Source: Pseudoalteromonas sp. FUC4 (lineage in GTDB: Bacteria; Pseudomonadota; Gammaproteobacteria; Enterobacterales; Alteromonadaceae). From it: DNA of 64,000 nucleotides. Under the pieces are notes generated by a model. It ran no database searches. It saw nothing but the letters and a program-made list of their open reading frames with translations, and was not told where the DNA came from. Below are positions 25,701 through 36,078 of this stretch, piece after piece. Both the position numbers and the translations under genes were made by a program. Within the stretch, counting starts at the first letter, position 1, and each line of letters starts with the position of its first letter. The stretch covers positions 320,266 to 384,265 of the forward strand of contig NZ_SEUI01000002.1 in the NCBI RefSeq assembly GCF_008370255.1. The letters are read 5' to 3'.

Positions 25701-25806
25701 GGTAACAATTATGTTTGGTCTAGGCTTTGCTACAATTTTGACTCTAATTGTAGTGCCAGTACTTTACACGGTTATATTTAGAATTGATTACGAACCGCGT
25801 AAGTAG
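22738..25806 (+). CDS. RND family efflux pump permease subunit
   Basis: 1022-residue inner-membrane proton-driven exporter of the AcrB/MexF-like class. One membrane helix near the N-terminus is followed by a large periplasmic loop, a membrane bundle (about 335-535) with the TM4 proton relay segment SLGALIIALGMLVDNAIVVTEG, a second periplasmic loop, and the C-terminal bundle (ending near 1015). The sequence divergence from AcrB in the porter domain prevents a substrate call. It ends at a strong bidirectional hairpin. Probably regulated by the divergent LysR protein. Confidence 0.93.
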   Translation: MSFAQLSIEKKVISWMFTLLLLIGGTVSYFDLGQLEDPEFTLKKAMVITMYPGASPQQVEEEVTFPLENAIQQLPYVDYVTSISSNGKSQISVEMKSTYRKEQLRQIWDEMRRKINDLSPSLPSGVYPSTILDDFADVYGVMYSVTGDGYSYDELKDYVDFLKRELVLVKGVSKVTVAGEQQPQVMVEVSTRKLAQLGIAPSHIFQLLQSQNTVSNAGKIRVGDESIRLHPTGEFKDVKELETLLISKPGASELIYLGDVAKVYREYAEVPNNVIRYNSQQALLIGVSFMSGVNVVDVGKHIDDHLASLEYQRPHGIDINSVYNQPQEVQKSVDGFIISLLEAIAIVIVVLLLFMGLKSGVLIGGILLLTVLGTFIFMKLFAIDLQRISLGALIIALGMLVDNAIVVTEGILINLKRGQTKLKAAVNIVEQTKWPLLGATVIAVTAFAPIGLSSDASGEFAGSLFWVLFISLLLSWITAITLTPFFANLMFKENEFKNEEGQDDEDPYKGFIFNGYKAILDLALHFRKTTLILMVVLLCTAVVGFGSVKQSFFPASNTPMFYVDYWQEQGSDIRSTLEGVKKLEEFLQKEDLVEEVTSTTGQGAPRFMLTYAPEKSYPAYGQLIIRVADREAVATVMQTVRDYSNNHALSAQLKIKPMEIGPSTDAKIEARFSGPDPVILRQLAAKAEELIGNDDGAYNIRDDWRARTKMIRPQFNEQKARRLGISKSDLDNVLLTSLSGKQVGVYRDGTQLLPIIARSPANERLNVESVNDLQIYSPVLGVFVPVTQVVDEFIVQWEDSLIMRRDRKRTITIMADHDVLGDETPAKLFARIRGPIENMEFPRGYELEWGGEFESSSKAQKAIFGSLPLGYLAMFAVTVLLFNSLKQPLVIWATVPLAIIGVSAGLLAMNAPFSFMGLLGLLSLSGMLIKNGIVLVDQINLELREGKSPYEAVFDSGVSRVRPVAMAAITTILGMIPLLFDVFFQSMAVTIMFGLGFATILTLIVVPVLYTVIFRIDYEPRK

Positions 25807-25830
25807 TTAAGCATATAATCGGTTAACATT

Positions 25831-25865
25831 AAAAATGCCACTGGCTCAAGGTCAGTGGCATTTTT
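25831..25865. terminator. Bidirectional terminator after the RND operon
   Basis: AAAAATGCCACTG (25831-25843) pairs with CAGTGGCATTTTT (25853-25865). Symmetric A and T tails suit both the RND operon (plus) and the SEC-C gene (minus). Confidence 0.9.
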
Positions 25866-25914
25866 ATTTAATACCGATGAAAAAAGAAAGGCTACATATT
25901 TAGTTGTTAAGAAA

Positions 25915-26247
25915 CTAACCGCAACACTTCTTATATTTTTTGCCGCTACCACATACACAAGGTGCGTTACGCTCTGGTACTTTATCAAATACTTGTGGTG
26001 TTGACTTGCTAAGCGCAAAGTCTAGTTCACGAATATCTTCTGATACTTCAGCTTTAACTTCAATTAAAGCAAACAGCGAATGCTCTTCTAGTATTGCTTC
26101 TATTTCTGATTGTCGTTCAACTGAGTTTACAGTTAACGTGAGCGGGTGTAACTCTGAGCCTGGCTTTGCAGTACGTTTTGGCGCAAATCCATTACTGTTA
26201 TTTTTACCCATTATGTCGGGCTTACCCATAAAGAAAAACTTTGACAT
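25915..26247 (-). CDS. SWIM/SEC-C metal-binding motif protein (PBPRA1643 family)
   Basis: 110 residues. The C-terminus has the zinc-binding SEC-C motif APCVCGSGKKYKKCCG (CxCxSGxxxKxCC). The N-terminus (MSKFFFMGKPDIMGKNNSNGFAPKR) and the middle block (LTLTVNSVERQSEIEAIL) match a small family of unknown function found in marine gammaproteobacteria. SEC-C motifs elsewhere bind zinc and SecB or ribosomes; the role here is not known. Confidence 0.85.
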   Translation of the reverse strand: MSKFFFMGKPDIMGKNNSNGFAPKRTAKPGSELHPLTLTVNSVERQSEIEAILEEHSLFALIEVKAEVSEDIRELDFALSKSTPQVFDKVPERNAPCVCGSGKKYKKCCG

Positions 26248-26520
26248 GCTACTTCTATAACCTTTCTACATTATTAAGACGGCGCATCTTAACAGCTTAC
26301 CATTCACATAACTAAGTGTACTTGCTAATGCACAATATTAATTAGGCTTTAATGTAGATACGTCTAATATAGCGACATAAAGAGGCCATTTAATGAACTT
26401 AGATGGCACACGCAACACAGTTAACGCCTGCGCTCTAAAAACTCATTATCGGCGATTGCAATTTATTTAGGTATACTCTTATTTCATATTGGCTTCAGCA
26501 TTTAAAAAGTAGAACCTCAA

Positions 26521-27105
26521 GTGACAGCAAAGCAACTTTTTCGAATAATAATGGCTTCTAGCATACTATTCCCACCCATACTTTTTATTGCTTGGGACGA
26601 GAACCTAGACCCGCCATTTATTGCCAATACCGCTTATGATTTTTTAACACATAAGCTGTTCCCTGTTTTATCAGTGGTACTTGGCATTGCGGCAGGTATC
26701 TACGGATATAAAAAGTACAATGCATGTATAACATTTAAATCAAATTTTAAAGATTATCTAGAGCACGATGGACGGCTTCGTGGCTGGCTTGGTATTTTGT
26801 TTATACCTGTTTTAGTTTACTTATGGCTGTGGGCTACTTTTTGTATTTCAATAAAATTGTGGGCTTATTATTATAGCGATAATAGCTGGCAGCAAGAGTA
26901 TCAGCTAGTTGCAGTAGAGGCATGCCCGACTGATTACGAATACAGCTGCGCTAAGCTGGTTGTGTTAGATTTAAATACTTACAAAAAGCGCTCTTTTAGA
27001 TGGTATTTAGATAAGAGTAAGTTGCAGCGCTTACAAAATGAAAATATAAACATAGTGGGTGTTAAAAGCCCACTCGGGGCTATAGTTCATCAAATACAGT
27101 GGTAG
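26521..27105 (+). CDS. Membrane protein of unknown function
   Basis: 194 residues with three to four hydrophobic segments (about 9-25, 46-64 and 91-117) and a soluble C-terminal part of ~70 residues with two cysteines (ACPTDYEYSC) likely to face the periplasm. The segment RGWLGILFIPVLVYLWLW recalls small DUF2569-like membrane proteins, but I cannot assign it. The start is a GTG; an ATG ten codons later (26551) is an alternative. Convergent with rluF, with only 16 bases between stops. Confidence 0.65.
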   Translation: MTAKQLFRIIMASSILFPPILFIAWDENLDPPFIANTAYDFLTHKLFPVLSVVLGIAAGIYGYKKYNACITFKSNFKDYLEHDGRLRGWLGILFIPVLVYLWLWATFCISIKLWAYYYSDNSWQQEYQLVAVEACPTDYEYSCAKLVVLDLNTYKKRSFRWYLDKSKLQRLQNENINIVGVKSPLGAIVHQIQW

Positions 27106-27121
27106 TTGAGCTTTAAATACA

Positions 27122-28117
27122 CTACTTTTTTAAACTTAACGTGCCAGATGAACGAGCTTTACGATTTGCTGGCTTGTTGTTATTTGAGTTTTTACTATCG
27201 TCTTGCGTATTTTTACTAGCTCCACCTTTACCTACATAGGTAGTAGAGCGTTTTTGATAGGCTGAATTACTTCTTTGAGTGCGGGTGCCTCGTTCATTAT
27301 TAAATGCACGTGGGTTTTCTCCCTGAAAATCACGCTTTTTAGGCTCGCCTTTGTTGTTATTACTAATGCTATTTTGCTTGTTGTTATCAACCGAGTGCTC
27401 TTGCGTTTTACCCGAATCGGCTATTGAATCGTTAATTTGCGCCATTTCTACATCAGTTAAATGTCGCCACTGCCCTACTTTTAAGCCCTTAAGCGTCACG
27501 TTCATAATGCGTGTACGTTTTAATGTCACAACTTCATAGCCTAAGTATTCGCACATACGGCGAATTTGACGGTTTAAACCTTGAGTAAGTACTATTTTAA
27601 ATTCTTTAGGGGCAGTTTGGGTAACTTTACACTTTTTAGTAACAGTATCTAAAATTGGGATGCCGTTTGCCATTTTGGTCACAAATTGGCGGTTTAGCGG
27701 TTTATCAACCGTGACTACATATTCTTTTTCGTGGTTATTACCTGCGCGCAAAATTTTATTAACGATGTCGCCTTCGTTGGTTAAAAAGATTAACCCTTCT
27801 GAGGGTCTATCTAAACGGCCAATAGGAAATATACGAGTTGGGTAGTTAACTGCTTTAACTATGTTACTTTGAATTTTACTCTCGGTAGTACACGTAATAC
27901 CAACTGGCTTATTATAAGCAATATATACGCGCTTTGGTTTTGCACGAAGAGGATTACCATCAATTAAGACGGTATCAGTATCTGCTACTTTTACGCCCAT
28001 TTCTGGCGTATTACCGTTAACCGTAACACGACCCTGCTCAATATATTTATCGGCTTCGCGGCGTGAACAAAATCCTGTTTCACTAATAAATTTATTTAAA
28101 CGTTTTAATTCGGTCAT
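27122..28117 (-). CDS. rluF: 23S rRNA pseudouridine(2604) synthase
   Basis: RNA-modifying enzyme of the RsuA/RluB/E/F family. An S4 domain ([30 protein letters not shown]) precedes the catalytic core with the active-site Asp in [21 protein letters not shown] and the KEY and [14 protein letters not shown] motifs. The core most resembles RluF. The last ~95 residues are a basic, Asn/Lys/Ser/Arg-rich disordered tail, longer than in enterobacterial RluF. A longer frame begins at a GTG at 28168; the ATG at 28117 gives the family start MTELKRLNK, so 331 residues are called. Confidence 0.9.
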   Translation of the reverse strand: MTELKRLNKFISETGFCSRREADKYIEQGRVTVNGNTPEMGVKVADTDTVLIDGNPLRAKPKRVYIAYNKPVGITCTTESKIQSNIVKAVNYPTRIFPIGRLDRPSEGLIFLTNEGDIVNKILRAGNNHEKEYVVTVDKPLNRQFVTKMANGIPILDTVTKKCKVTQTAPKEFKIVLTQGLNRQIRRMCEYLGYEVVTLKRTRIMNVTLKGLKVGQWRHLTDVEMAQINDSIADSGKTQEHSVDNNKQNSISNNNKGEPKKRDFQGENPRAFNNERGTRTQRSNSAYQKRSTTYVGKGGASKNTQDDSKNSNNNKPANRKARSSGTLSLKK

Positions 28118-28203
28118 GGCACTTATAGCGTAGTAATTTTTAAGGCGAGTAGTGTAAACCACCCACACTATTTTTTCGCCCCTAATTTAGAATTTATAGG
28201 TGT

Positions 28204-29289
28204 TTAAGCATTAATTTTTGCTTTCGTTAATTTACGCCATACAAATTCAAGCGGGCCTTGCTTAAAATAGCGGCTGTATATAAAGGTAAACATGAGCTGC
28301 AGCGCAACTAATGCCGTTGCAACTATCCAGTAGTCAATACGATCAAAATTGAGCACCCAGTGCGTAAATAGCACTTTATATAACAACAGTTGTATGAGTG
28401 TTTGGCTAATATATAAAGTAAATGCTAAGCGCCCCGCTTGTTGAATAAGCGTGCCGACGTGTGCGCTGTTATTGCAAAGTTTAACAATTAAATGAATATA
28501 CAGCGTAGCCATACCTAGAGCCGCAAACATATTTACAAATTCTTGCACCCCATACCCTAAGCTACCATTAAGCTGTGATGCATAAAGCCTAAGGGCACAA
28601 AAAGTAATAGTTATTACAGTGCAAATTATTAACTGCTGAGTTGTTAAGCCTTTACTAAAAACACCTTGTTTATATAAATAAATGCCAATGAGCATAAGGC
28701 CTACGCACATCCACATTGTCATTATTGGCACCATAACAAGCATCAATGTGTTCATGGCCAGGTTACTAATAAAGTAATCAATATAGTGTGGGTTATATAA
28801 GTCTATAAACTGTGGTGTATCGCGGTAAATCACTTCATCGGGGACGCTAGATACAATAAGCACTGTAGCTACAGCCGATAACAAGGTAAATCCTAGCCCT
28901 CTTTTTAAAAGTGCGTTGTTATCACTGTCTAAATATTTAATAACAAACCAGCCAGATACACCGTAAACGAATAAAATATCACCGGCCCAAAGTAAAAAAC
29001 CATGCGCTAACCCAAAGAGAATTAACCAATAAAGCCTACTTTTTATCTGCACTTCAGACTTATAACGATGCCACTGAATGTAAAGCCCAGCACCAAAAAG
29101 CAAACTAAACAGGGTTCTAAAACGGCCATCTACAAACACGCTGCTAAGGGAGTAAATAATAGAGTCGCTTACAGGAGGATTAGTTAAAGGGGTATACCCG
29201 TATTCAAAAATGCCGAAGGCGTAAGCATTCATGTAAACGAGACCAAGCACGGCAACGCCGCGAATAAAGTCCATGTTATAATTGCGCAT
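28204..29289 (-). CDS. DUF418 family membrane protein
   Basis: 361 residues with about ten membrane helices. The opening DFIRGVAVLGLVYMNAYAF is the DUF418/acyltransferase-3-like signature, and the C-terminal part carries the DUF418 block (AGRLAFTLYISQTLIQLLLYKVLF, ... YFKQGPLEFVWRKLT). Related proteins are suggested to be transporters or acyl-transfer proteins; no function is proven. It lies 15 bases after the EAL-HDOD gene on the same strand, so co-transcription is likely. Confidence 0.87.
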   Translation of the reverse strand: MRNYNMDFIRGVAVLGLVYMNAYAFGIFEYGYTPLTNPPVSDSIIYSLSSVFVDGRFRTLFSLLFGAGLYIQWHRYKSEVQIKSRLYWLILFGLAHGFLLWAGDILFVYGVSGWFVIKYLDSDNNALLKRGLGFTLLSAVATVLIVSSVPDEVIYRDTPQFIDLYNPHYIDYFISNLAMNTLMLVMVPIMTMWMCVGLMLIGIYLYKQGVFSKGLTTQQLIICTVITITFCALRLYASQLNGSLGYGVQEFVNMFAALGMATLYIHLIVKLCNNSAHVGTLIQQAGRLAFTLYISQTLIQLLLYKVLFTHWVLNFDRIDYWIVATALVALQLMFTFIYSRYFKQGPLEFVWRKLTKAKINA

Positions 29290-29304
29290 TAAAGCTATTA
29301 CCCG

Positions 29305-30519
29305 TTAAATATTATTCTTATAACTGTCAGCCCAATCAACTGACTGCTGGTAAAGTGGAGGTAGTATAGCACTGTCTATATTTAGCAAAAGTATAGCTTG
29401 TTCAAGTGCCCACCAGCTTCCTGTTTCATATGCTTTAACAACGTTTAAAATATAATACAGAGTGTTTTTGTCCCCTAATAATGCCGTTTTTATTTCATCA
29501 GGAAAAGGGAGCTTTTCAACAAGCAAACTCATGGGTTGATCAAGGATTGCATCTAGCAATGAGAATAACCCGGTTAAAAAGGCTTCGCCTGACAGGCTCT
29601 TATTAACCTTTTTTGCTAATAACTCACAAAAACGAGCACGTACAACACACACTTGCATTAGCTCTGCAGGTTTTTTACCTGCGGTATGAGCTGTAACAAT
29701 AAGGCTCACAAACTTTTTAAGGCGTTCGTGTCCTAAATACACAAGTGCTTGCTTTAATGATGATATTTGGCTTTGTATGGGAAACACACCGCTATTTATT
29801 AATCTCAGTAACTTATATACAAGCGCAGCATCAAGCTCAAACAGACCCGATATAGCTTTTATATCTGGACTGTTTTTCATTATTTCGGCGTAAATAGCGA
29901 CGACTAAACCATAGTTATAGTCGATGTCGTTTTGCTGAATCATTGTAGGCTTTGCAAAAAAATAGCCTTGAAAATAATCAAACCCCATATCAAAGGCGAG
30001 CTTATAGTCTTCTTGTGTTTCTATTTTTTCGGCTAGTATTTTTATTTGTTTATGCGCTTGTAACTTATTAATTATGGGTTGTATTTCGCTAAGAGGTGTA
30101 ATTGCAATATCAAACTTAATGAGTTTAACAAGCTTTAAAAAACGATCCCATTGTGGTTTATATACAAAATCATCGAGTGCGAGTTTGTAGTTACTATGAA
30201 ATAAACCTCGGCATAGTTCATAATTATCGTCGGTAGGTTCTATGGTTTCGAGTAACTCAATCACAACGTCTTGGCATGGTAAAAAAGCACATAAATCGAG
30301 TTTTAAAGATTCTGGCCCTATATTAATGAGCGCTTTTTTACCTGATGTAATATGGCGTGTACCTAAATTTAATTGATTTTCCATAATAAGCCTTGCTGTT
30401 GCTTGGCCTTCGGCAATATCAGGAAAATAATTTTTAGGGCTATCACGAAAAAGTAGCTCATAGGCTACTACTTTTTTACTTCTATTGAATATTGCTTGCC
30501 TTGCAACAAATACAGACAC
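29305..30519 (-). CDS. EAL-HDOD signalling protein with degenerate EAL
   Basis: 404 residues. The first ~200 form an EAL-like domain (VARQAIFNRSKKVVAYELLFRDS, ALINIGPESL, LALDDF, ILAEKIETQEDYKLAFDMGFDYFQGYFF). The EAL tripeptide is ELL, and DDFGTG is reduced to DDFVYK, so c-di-GMP hydrolysis is unlikely. Residues ~205-400 form an HDOD domain (ISGLFELDAALVYKLLRLINSG). Such proteins act as c-di-GMP related adaptors in other bacteria. Start codon GTG, preceded by TAGG. Separate from glgA by a 90-base gap. Confidence 0.87.
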   Translation of the reverse strand: MSVFVARQAIFNRSKKVVAYELLFRDSPKNYFPDIAEGQATARLIMENQLNLGTRHITSGKKALINIGPESLKLDLCAFLPCQDVVIELLETIEPTDDNYELCRGLFHSNYKLALDDFVYKPQWDRFLKLVKLIKFDIAITPLSEIQPIINKLQAHKQIKILAEKIETQEDYKLAFDMGFDYFQGYFFAKPTMIQQNDIDYNYGLVVAIYAEIMKNSPDIKAISGLFELDAALVYKLLRLINSGVFPIQSQISSLKQALVYLGHERLKKFVSLIVTAHTAGKKPAELMQVCVVRARFCELLAKKVNKSLSGEAFLTGLFSLLDAILDQPMSLLVEKLPFPDEIKTALLGDKNTLYYILNVVKAYETGSWWALEQAILLLNIDSAILPPLYQQSVDWADSYKNNI

Positions 30520-30608
30520 ATTACCTACTTCTTAGTTTTTATATAATACTAAGTAATTAAACCCCAAGCAGGTAGATTTGTCACTAAACTTTAAAGTACA
30601 GCAACGAT

Positions 30609-32144
30609 TTACCGGTATAAGGTTGTTATATAATCAGTTGCCACTTGTGGCCATGAAAAACGCATTTGCTCTGCGCTATGCTTAATTTTATGCCACTTTT
30701 TAGGATTTTGCTTTTTAATTAAGAGAGTTTCGTCCAAACAGCTAATTAAATTACTCGTTTGTGTTGCCAATGTATCGCCATTAAAACTAAAACCATTTTC
30801 GTGGTGTTTAACAGTATCTTTTAATCCGCCAACACTGTGTACTAAACACGGTTGCCCCGCTCTCATTGCTAGCATTTGGCTAATACCACAGGGTTCAAAC
30901 GAGCTTGGCATTAAAAATAAGTCACCTAATTGATACATTAAATCGCCAACACCTTGCCCATACCCTTTCAAAAATAAAAGGTTGGAATTACGCGCCATTG
31001 CTTTGGTAAATATGCTTTCGAGTTCTTTGTCACCCGAGCCTAGAATAATAAGCCTGCCGTTATGTTTATTAATTAATTGGCACACTTTATCAATAGCTAA
31101 AGCCCCATTAGCCTGCTGGCACAATAACAATACTTTTTGATCTGTAAGTCGGCCAACACTTGTGACTAATGGGCCATTATTAACTATTGCTTTAAATTGC
31201 TGTAGTCGTTGGTGGGCAATATAGTAGCCGCTTTGTAACTGCTCGTAATTGGCCATCCAACCAAACAAAGTACTCTCAGCTTGGCTGTAAAAGTCTGCGA
31301 GAGTTGCTCCTTCAAGCGCATTGCTTGGATATTCGCAGCCATTTAAAATACCAACAAGCTTACCTTGGCTTGCTGCATTTTGCAGGTCTTGCTCAAGCCC
31401 TTCGCCACCAAAAAAACCATGTTCGTAATTACTAGGTTCAAGAACCTCTTGGCTGTAAGTTGGCGATACAACATGTATTTTATCGCACAGATTTATTGCA
31501 CTGCGCATAGGATTAAAACAATGAGGGTAACGCGGGTCGCATAATTGCTGGCCATTATAACTAAGTGATGGAAACCACGCCTCTAAGCTCGAATCATCAT
31601 GTTTGAAAGGTCTTATCCCTTGCAGTGCAATATTATGCACTGTGAAAGCAATAGGTAACGTATTAAGTGAGCTATAACGTGGCTCAAACTTAAGTAAAAC
31701 TGCAACGCAGGCACTGTGCCAATCATGTAAATGTAGCGCTGTAGGGCGCTTTAATACACCTTGTAATAACGCTTCGCAGACGGCTGCGTTAAATAGAGCA
31801 AATTTAGTCGCATCAGTTGCAAAAGGCCTCCCCGGTGCATCATTACAATATACACTGCCTGATTCACTGAATAACGGGTGGCTAATGACAATTTGGCTTA
31901 CATTATTTTCGGCTTGTTGTATTTTAAAAATGGTTAACACATGGGGTTGAGCATTAAATGCAACAGTTACTTCACCTACATAAATACGCTCAAGCGGCTC
32001 AAACCCGTAATCAGGAATAACAACATCAACCGTTATTCCTTGCTTTGCGAGTGCCTTAGGTGCATCGCGTACTACATCTGCCACACCGCCTACTTTTGCG
32101 CCTGGTAACGCGTCATTTTCTGCTGCAACCATTAATACATGCAT
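30609..32144 (-). CDS. glgA: Glycogen synthase
   Basis: ADP-glucose-dependent (GT5) glycogen synthase that extends alpha-1,4-glucan chains. 511 residues. The N-terminal KVGGVADVVRDAPKAL motif takes the place of the common KTGGLADV; LHLHDWHSA and the C-terminal SSFEPCGISQMLAMRAG with the catalytic Glu and LVHSVGGLKDTV are present. Last gene of the seven-gene glycogen operon. It follows glgC after 80 bases that hold a perfect 10-bp hairpin. Confidence 0.93.
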   Translation of the reverse strand: MHVLMVAAENDALPGAKVGGVADVVRDAPKALAKQGITVDVVIPDYGFEPLERIYVGEVTVAFNAQPHVLTIFKIQQAENNVSQIVISHPLFSESGSVYCNDAPGRPFATDATKFALFNAAVCEALLQGVLKRPTALHLHDWHSACVAVLLKFEPRYSSLNTLPIAFTVHNIALQGIRPFKHDDSSLEAWFPSLSYNGQQLCDPRYPHCFNPMRSAINLCDKIHVVSPTYSQEVLEPSNYEHGFFGGEGLEQDLQNAASQGKLVGILNGCEYPSNALEGATLADFYSQAESTLFGWMANYEQLQSGYYIAHQRLQQFKAIVNNGPLVTSVGRLTDQKVLLLCQQANGALAIDKVCQLINKHNGRLIILGSGDKELESIFTKAMARNSNLLFLKGYGQGVGDLMYQLGDLFLMPSSFEPCGISQMLAMRAGQPCLVHSVGGLKDTVKHHENGFSFNGDTLATQTSNLISCLDETLLIKKQNPKKWHKIKHSAEQMRFSWPQVATDYITTLYR

Positions 32145-32173
32145 TAATTTATTATTTCCTTTAAACCTGTGTG

Positions 32174-32197
32174 AGCTTGCTCACAAATGAGCAAGCT
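32174..32197 (-). other. Intercistronic hairpin between glgC and glgA
   Basis: AGCTTGCTCA (32174-32183), loop CAAA, TGAGCAAGCT (32188-32197): a perfect 10-bp stem. There is no run of T after it on the minus strand, so it is more likely an RNA processing or stability element than a terminator. Confidence 0.6.
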
Positions 32198-32224
32198 GTG
32201 TTGTCGTGCTTATCTAACTTGTTG

Positions 32225-33526
32225 TTACGCTAGCTTTTTATTTTCTCGCGCTTGGCGCTCTAACTTTTTTGCAAGCTCAGTGAGCATATCACGTGTAACA
32301 AGAACGATACCTTTTTTAGATACCCTAAAGCCGTTTTCTTCATCTGTTTTTTTGTCAAAACCGATTTCAAGACCTGCCGGTATTTCACAGCTTCTATCTA
32401 TAATCGCACGTTTTATTTTACAACCTCGGTTTATAACCGCACCGGGTAAAATAACCGACTGCTCAATGGTACAAAATGAGCGAACGTGAACGTTAGAAAA
32501 CAACAGTGATTTTCTAACCGCAGAGCCCGAAATAATACACCCACCCGAGACTGTTGAGTCCAAAGCCATACCGCGCCTATCTTCATCATCGAAAATAAAT
32601 TTAGCAGGTGGTAGTTGCTCTTGATAAGTCCATATTGGCCACGTTGGATCGTATAAATCAAGTTGTGGTTCTGGCATTACCAGTTCCATATTAGCTTCCC
32701 AGAACGAGTCAAGCGTACCTACATCGCGCCAATAAGGTTGCCCTTCTTGGTTTGGATCTCTAAATGGGAAGGCAAACACATTATGCTCTTCTATAATCGC
32801 TGGAATAATATCGTGACCAAAATCACGTCCAGAGCCTTCATTCTCAGAATCTTTTTTAAGTTGCTCAAACAAAAATTCAGTATTAAAAATGTAGTTCCCC
32901 ATTGATGCTAAGCATGTACCTGGCTTGCCGGGTACTGAGCTAGGCATTGCTGGTTTTTCATCAAAACGGCACACTCTATTTTCTTCATCAACGGTCATTA
33001 CACCAAACGTGTCTGCGGCTTCCTCTACTGGCACTTCAATACAACACACGGTCATATCTGCGCCTTTTTGCACATGTTCAGCCAATAAAGCACCATAGTC
33101 CATACGGTACACATGATCTCCAGACAAAATCATCACATATTTAGGAAGCTCGTGACGAATAATATCTATGTTTTGAAAAACAGCATCTGCGGTCCCACAA
33201 TACCAATCATCACCTTGGCGCTGAGATGCAGGGAGTATTTCAACCGACTCACCCAGCTCTTTTTTAAAGTGCCCCCATGCGCGGTTTACATGGCGAATGA
33301 GTGAATGCGACTTATATTGTGTTGCAATACCAACGCGTCTCACACCCGAGTTAATACAGTTTGATAGTGGAAAGTCGATAATTCGATGTTTGCCACCAAA
33401 GTAAACTGCTGGCTTTGCTCGCCAATCGGTTAACTCATGCAGGCGAGAACCGCGACCGCCTGCCAGTATTAACGCGTAAGTTTCTCGGGTTAAGCTACTT
33501 ATGTAGCGATTTGCATAATTGGGCAT
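32225..33526 (-). CDS. glgC: Glucose-1-phosphate adenylyltransferase
   Basis: ADP-glucose pyrophosphorylase, the committed step of bacterial glycogen synthesis. 433 residues. The nucleotide-binding signature [38 protein letters not shown] is complete; the C-terminal left-handed beta-helix repeats ([19 protein letters not shown]..., [19 protein letters not shown]) follow. Allosteric control by glycolytic intermediates and AMP is expected from the family. 14 bases after glgP. Confidence 0.95.
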   Translation of the reverse strand: MPNYANRYISSLTRETYALILAGGRGSRLHELTDWRAKPAVYFGGKHRIIDFPLSNCINSGVRRVGIATQYKSHSLIRHVNRAWGHFKKELGESVEILPASQRQGDDWYCGTADAVFQNIDIIRHELPKYVMILSGDHVYRMDYGALLAEHVQKGADMTVCCIEVPVEEAADTFGVMTVDEENRVCRFDEKPAMPSSVPGKPGTCLASMGNYIFNTEFLFEQLKKDSENEGSGRDFGHDIIPAIIEEHNVFAFPFRDPNQEGQPYWRDVGTLDSFWEANMELVMPEPQLDLYDPTWPIWTYQEQLPPAKFIFDDEDRRGMALDSTVSGGCIISGSAVRKSLLFSNVHVRSFCTIEQSVILPGAVINRGCKIKRAIIDRSCEIPAGLEIGFDKKTDEENGFRVSKKGIVLVTRDMLTELAKKLERQARENKKLA

Positions 33527-33540
33527 AATACTCTCTCCAT

Positions 33541-36078
33541 TTAGTCTAGGCTGCTAGTGGCATGGCTTTTAGTTGTCGTTAAGTCTGTTTCACTAATATT
33601 GAGGGGTTCTAAATGCCAAATATCTTCACTGTATTGGCTTATGGTTCTGTCACTTGAAAACAGTCCACTGGCTGCTGTATTTAAAATACTCATTTGTGTC
33701 CAGTAGGTCTGATCTGCGTAAGCTTTATCAACTTCTTTTTGAGCTGCTACGTAACTTTCAAAATCGTGAGCAACAAGCCATGGATCGTGTGGGCTCTTAA
33801 TTGCATTTATTATGTCGTCAAATAAGCATGGCTCAAATAAATTAAAATGTCCGCTCTCAAGTAATTGCATCACATTCTTTAAATCGCTATTTTGCGATAT
33901 TAAATGTTCTGGATTATAACGTGATTTAATATCGTCAATTTCGTGCGCTTGTGCGCCAAACAAAAAGAAGTTATCAGCACCAACAGCATCTCTAATTTCA
34001 ATGTTTGCGCCATCCAGCGTGCCTATTGTCAATGCACCGTTCATCATAAATTTCATGTTGCCAGTACCAGACGCCTCTTTACCTGCGGTAGATACTTGCT
34101 CTGACAAATCGGTTGCAGGACAAATAACTTCCATTGCGGTTACGTTGTAATTAGGTAAAAATGCGACGCGTAAATATGGCGCAGCTTGAGGGTCTTTATT
34201 TATAACCTCTGCCACGTTATTAATAAGCTTAATGATTTTTTTAGCCATGTAATAACCCGGCGCTGCTTTACCACCTAATAAAACACAACGAGGAACAAGC
34301 CCTTGGGTATCCCCACGGCGAATACGGTCATATAAATGAATCACATGAAGTATGTTTAATAGCTGACGTTTATATTCGTGAATACGTTTTACTTGAACGT
34401 CAAACATCATCGATACATCAAAATCGATATCGCAGCGCGCCTTAACTAAATCAACTAGACGTTGTTTGTTTTCACGTTTAGCATTTTGCCACTGCTCATG
34501 AAATGACTTGTCGTCATAAAAACGACGTAGGTCACTAATTTTTGAAAAGTTTTTAACCCATTCATGGCCAATTTTTTCACCAATTAATTCACTTAATACT
34601 GGATTACAATGCGCAAGCCATCGACGAGGCGTTACACCATTTGTTTTGTTATTAAACTTATCTGGCCACAGTGCGTAAAATTCTTTAAATAATCCCGCTT
34701 TTAATAATTCGGTATGCAGTGCTGCTACACCATTTACAGAGTAACTACCTACAATAGCTAAATAAGCCATACGAATTTGTGGCTCATCACCCTCTTCAAT
34801 CAGTGACAATGCACGTTGCTTTTCAACATCTCCCGGCCATTGCTGTGCAACTTGTGCTAAAAAGCGTGCATTTATCTCGTAAACTATTTCTAAAATGCGT
34901 GGTAATAATTTTGAAAACAACGAAACAGACCATTTTTCAAGCGCTTCAGGAAGTAGCGTATGATTTGTATAAGCCATTGTTTTAGTTGTGATTTGCCAAG
35001 CATCGTTCCAATCTAATTCATAATCATCAATTAAAATACGCATTAGCTCAGCAACAGCAATACTTGGATGCGTGTCGTTTAACTGAAAAGCATGAAAATC
35101 AGCAAAGTCACTAAAGCTCTCGCCATGCTGTGAAACCCATTGGTCTACTACGTCTTGAATACTCGCCGATGATAAAAAGTATTGTTGGCGTAACCTAAGT
35201 TCCTTACCATTTTCGCTGCTGTCATTTGGATACAGCACCATGGTAATTTGTTCGGCTAGATTTTTTTGTGCGACGGCTTCTGAATAACTGCCCGCATTAA
35301 ATTCGGTTAGATTAAATTCATCTGTCGCCTCTGATTTCCATAATCGTAGCGTATTTACAATATTGTTTTTATAACCTGGGACAGGTACATCGTACGGTAC
35401 AGCTAATACATCTTGTGAGCCCATCCATTGACGATGCTCTCTGCCAAATTTATCTGTGTAACTTTGCACATAGCCACCAAACTTCACACGTTTTGCATGC
35501 TCTGGTGCGCTTAGCTCCCATGGATGTCCTTCACGTAGCCAGTTATCTGGTTGCTCAATTTGGTTACCATCCTTAATCGATTGATTAAACATGCCGTATT
35601 CGTATCGTAGGCCATAGCCAATAACAGGCAACGCTAAACTAGCACAGCTATCTAAAAAGCAGGCTGCAAGACGCCCTAGCCCGCCATTTCCTAGGCCAGC
35701 GTCGTGCTCGGCGTCTTCAATTGTTTCTACTGTTGTGCAGTACTCTTGTAGTGCTGAGCTTACTTGTTCATCTAAATCTAGATTTAAAACAGCATTACCT
35801 AGCGCACGCCCCATCAAAAACTCAAGAGAAAGGTAAGCCGTTTTGCGGCGTTTTTCTTGCTTAATTTGTTGATTCGTTTCTCTGCAGCGGGCAACAAGTC
35901 TGTCACGAATAGTAAGCGCTAATGCGTGATACAAATAATGCTGCGATTCACCAACCTTATCTCGGCCGAGGGTATAATAAAAATGCCGTGTTAAGTCATC
36001 TTTAAGCGTACTTTCATCAATAACGGGACCTTCTTGCCAGCCCTTTACTACACACACTTGATCACTTTGTTTAATCAT
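33541..36078 (-). CDS. glgP: Glycogen/alpha-glucan phosphorylase
   Basis: Pyridoxal-phosphate GT35 enzyme that releases glucose-1-phosphate from glycogen ends. 845 residues. Visible family blocks include [25 protein letters not shown] near the start, [19 protein letters not shown], and the PLP-lysine motif [25 protein letters not shown]. The longest frame begins at 36087, but that ATG directly abuts GAGG; the ATG at 36078 is correctly spaced from it and is preferred. The start overlaps the glgX stop by eight bases. Confidence 0.94.
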   Translation of the reverse strand: MIKQSDQVCVVKGWQEGPVIDESTLKDDLTRHFYYTLGRDKVGESQHYLYHALALTIRDRLVARCRETNQQIKQEKRRKTAYLSLEFLMGRALGNAVLNLDLDEQVSSALQEYCTTVETIEDAEHDAGLGNGGLGRLAACFLDSCASLALPVIGYGLRYEYGMFNQSIKDGNQIEQPDNWLREGHPWELSAPEHAKRVKFGGYVQSYTDKFGREHRQWMGSQDVLAVPYDVPVPGYKNNIVNTLRLWKSEATDEFNLTEFNAGSYSEAVAQKNLAEQITMVLYPNDSSENGKELRLRQQYFLSSASIQDVVDQWVSQHGESFSDFADFHAFQLNDTHPSIAVAELMRILIDDYELDWNDAWQITTKTMAYTNHTLLPEALEKWSVSLFSKLLPRILEIVYEINARFLAQVAQQWPGDVEKQRALSLIEEGDEPQIRMAYLAIVGSYSVNGVAALHTELLKAGLFKEFYALWPDKFNNKTNGVTPRRWLAHCNPVLSELIGEKIGHEWVKNFSKISDLRRFYDDKSFHEQWQNAKRENKQRLVDLVKARCDIDFDVSMMFDVQVKRIHEYKRQLLNILHVIHLYDRIRRGDTQGLVPRCVLLGGKAAPGYYMAKKIIKLINNVAEVINKDPQAAPYLRVAFLPNYNVTAMEVICPATDLSEQVSTAGKEASGTGNMKFMMNGALTIGTLDGANIEIRDAVGADNFFLFGAQAHEIDDIKSRYNPEHLISQNSDLKNVMQLLESGHFNLFEPCLFDDIINAIKSPHDPWLVAHDFESYVAAQKEVDKAYADQTYWTQMSILNTAASGLFSSDRTISQYSEDIWHLEPLNISETDLTTTKSHATSSLD

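Noticed and set aside
26393..26470. 25-codon frame with AGAGG upstream, before the 194-residue protein gene
   Set aside because: Composition is not peptide-like and nothing else supports translation; chance is more likely.
30531..30553. CTTAGT...ACTAAG dyad upstream of the EAL-HDOD gene
   Set aside because: Short A/T-rich symmetry overlapping a likely -10 region; not convincing as terminator or operator.
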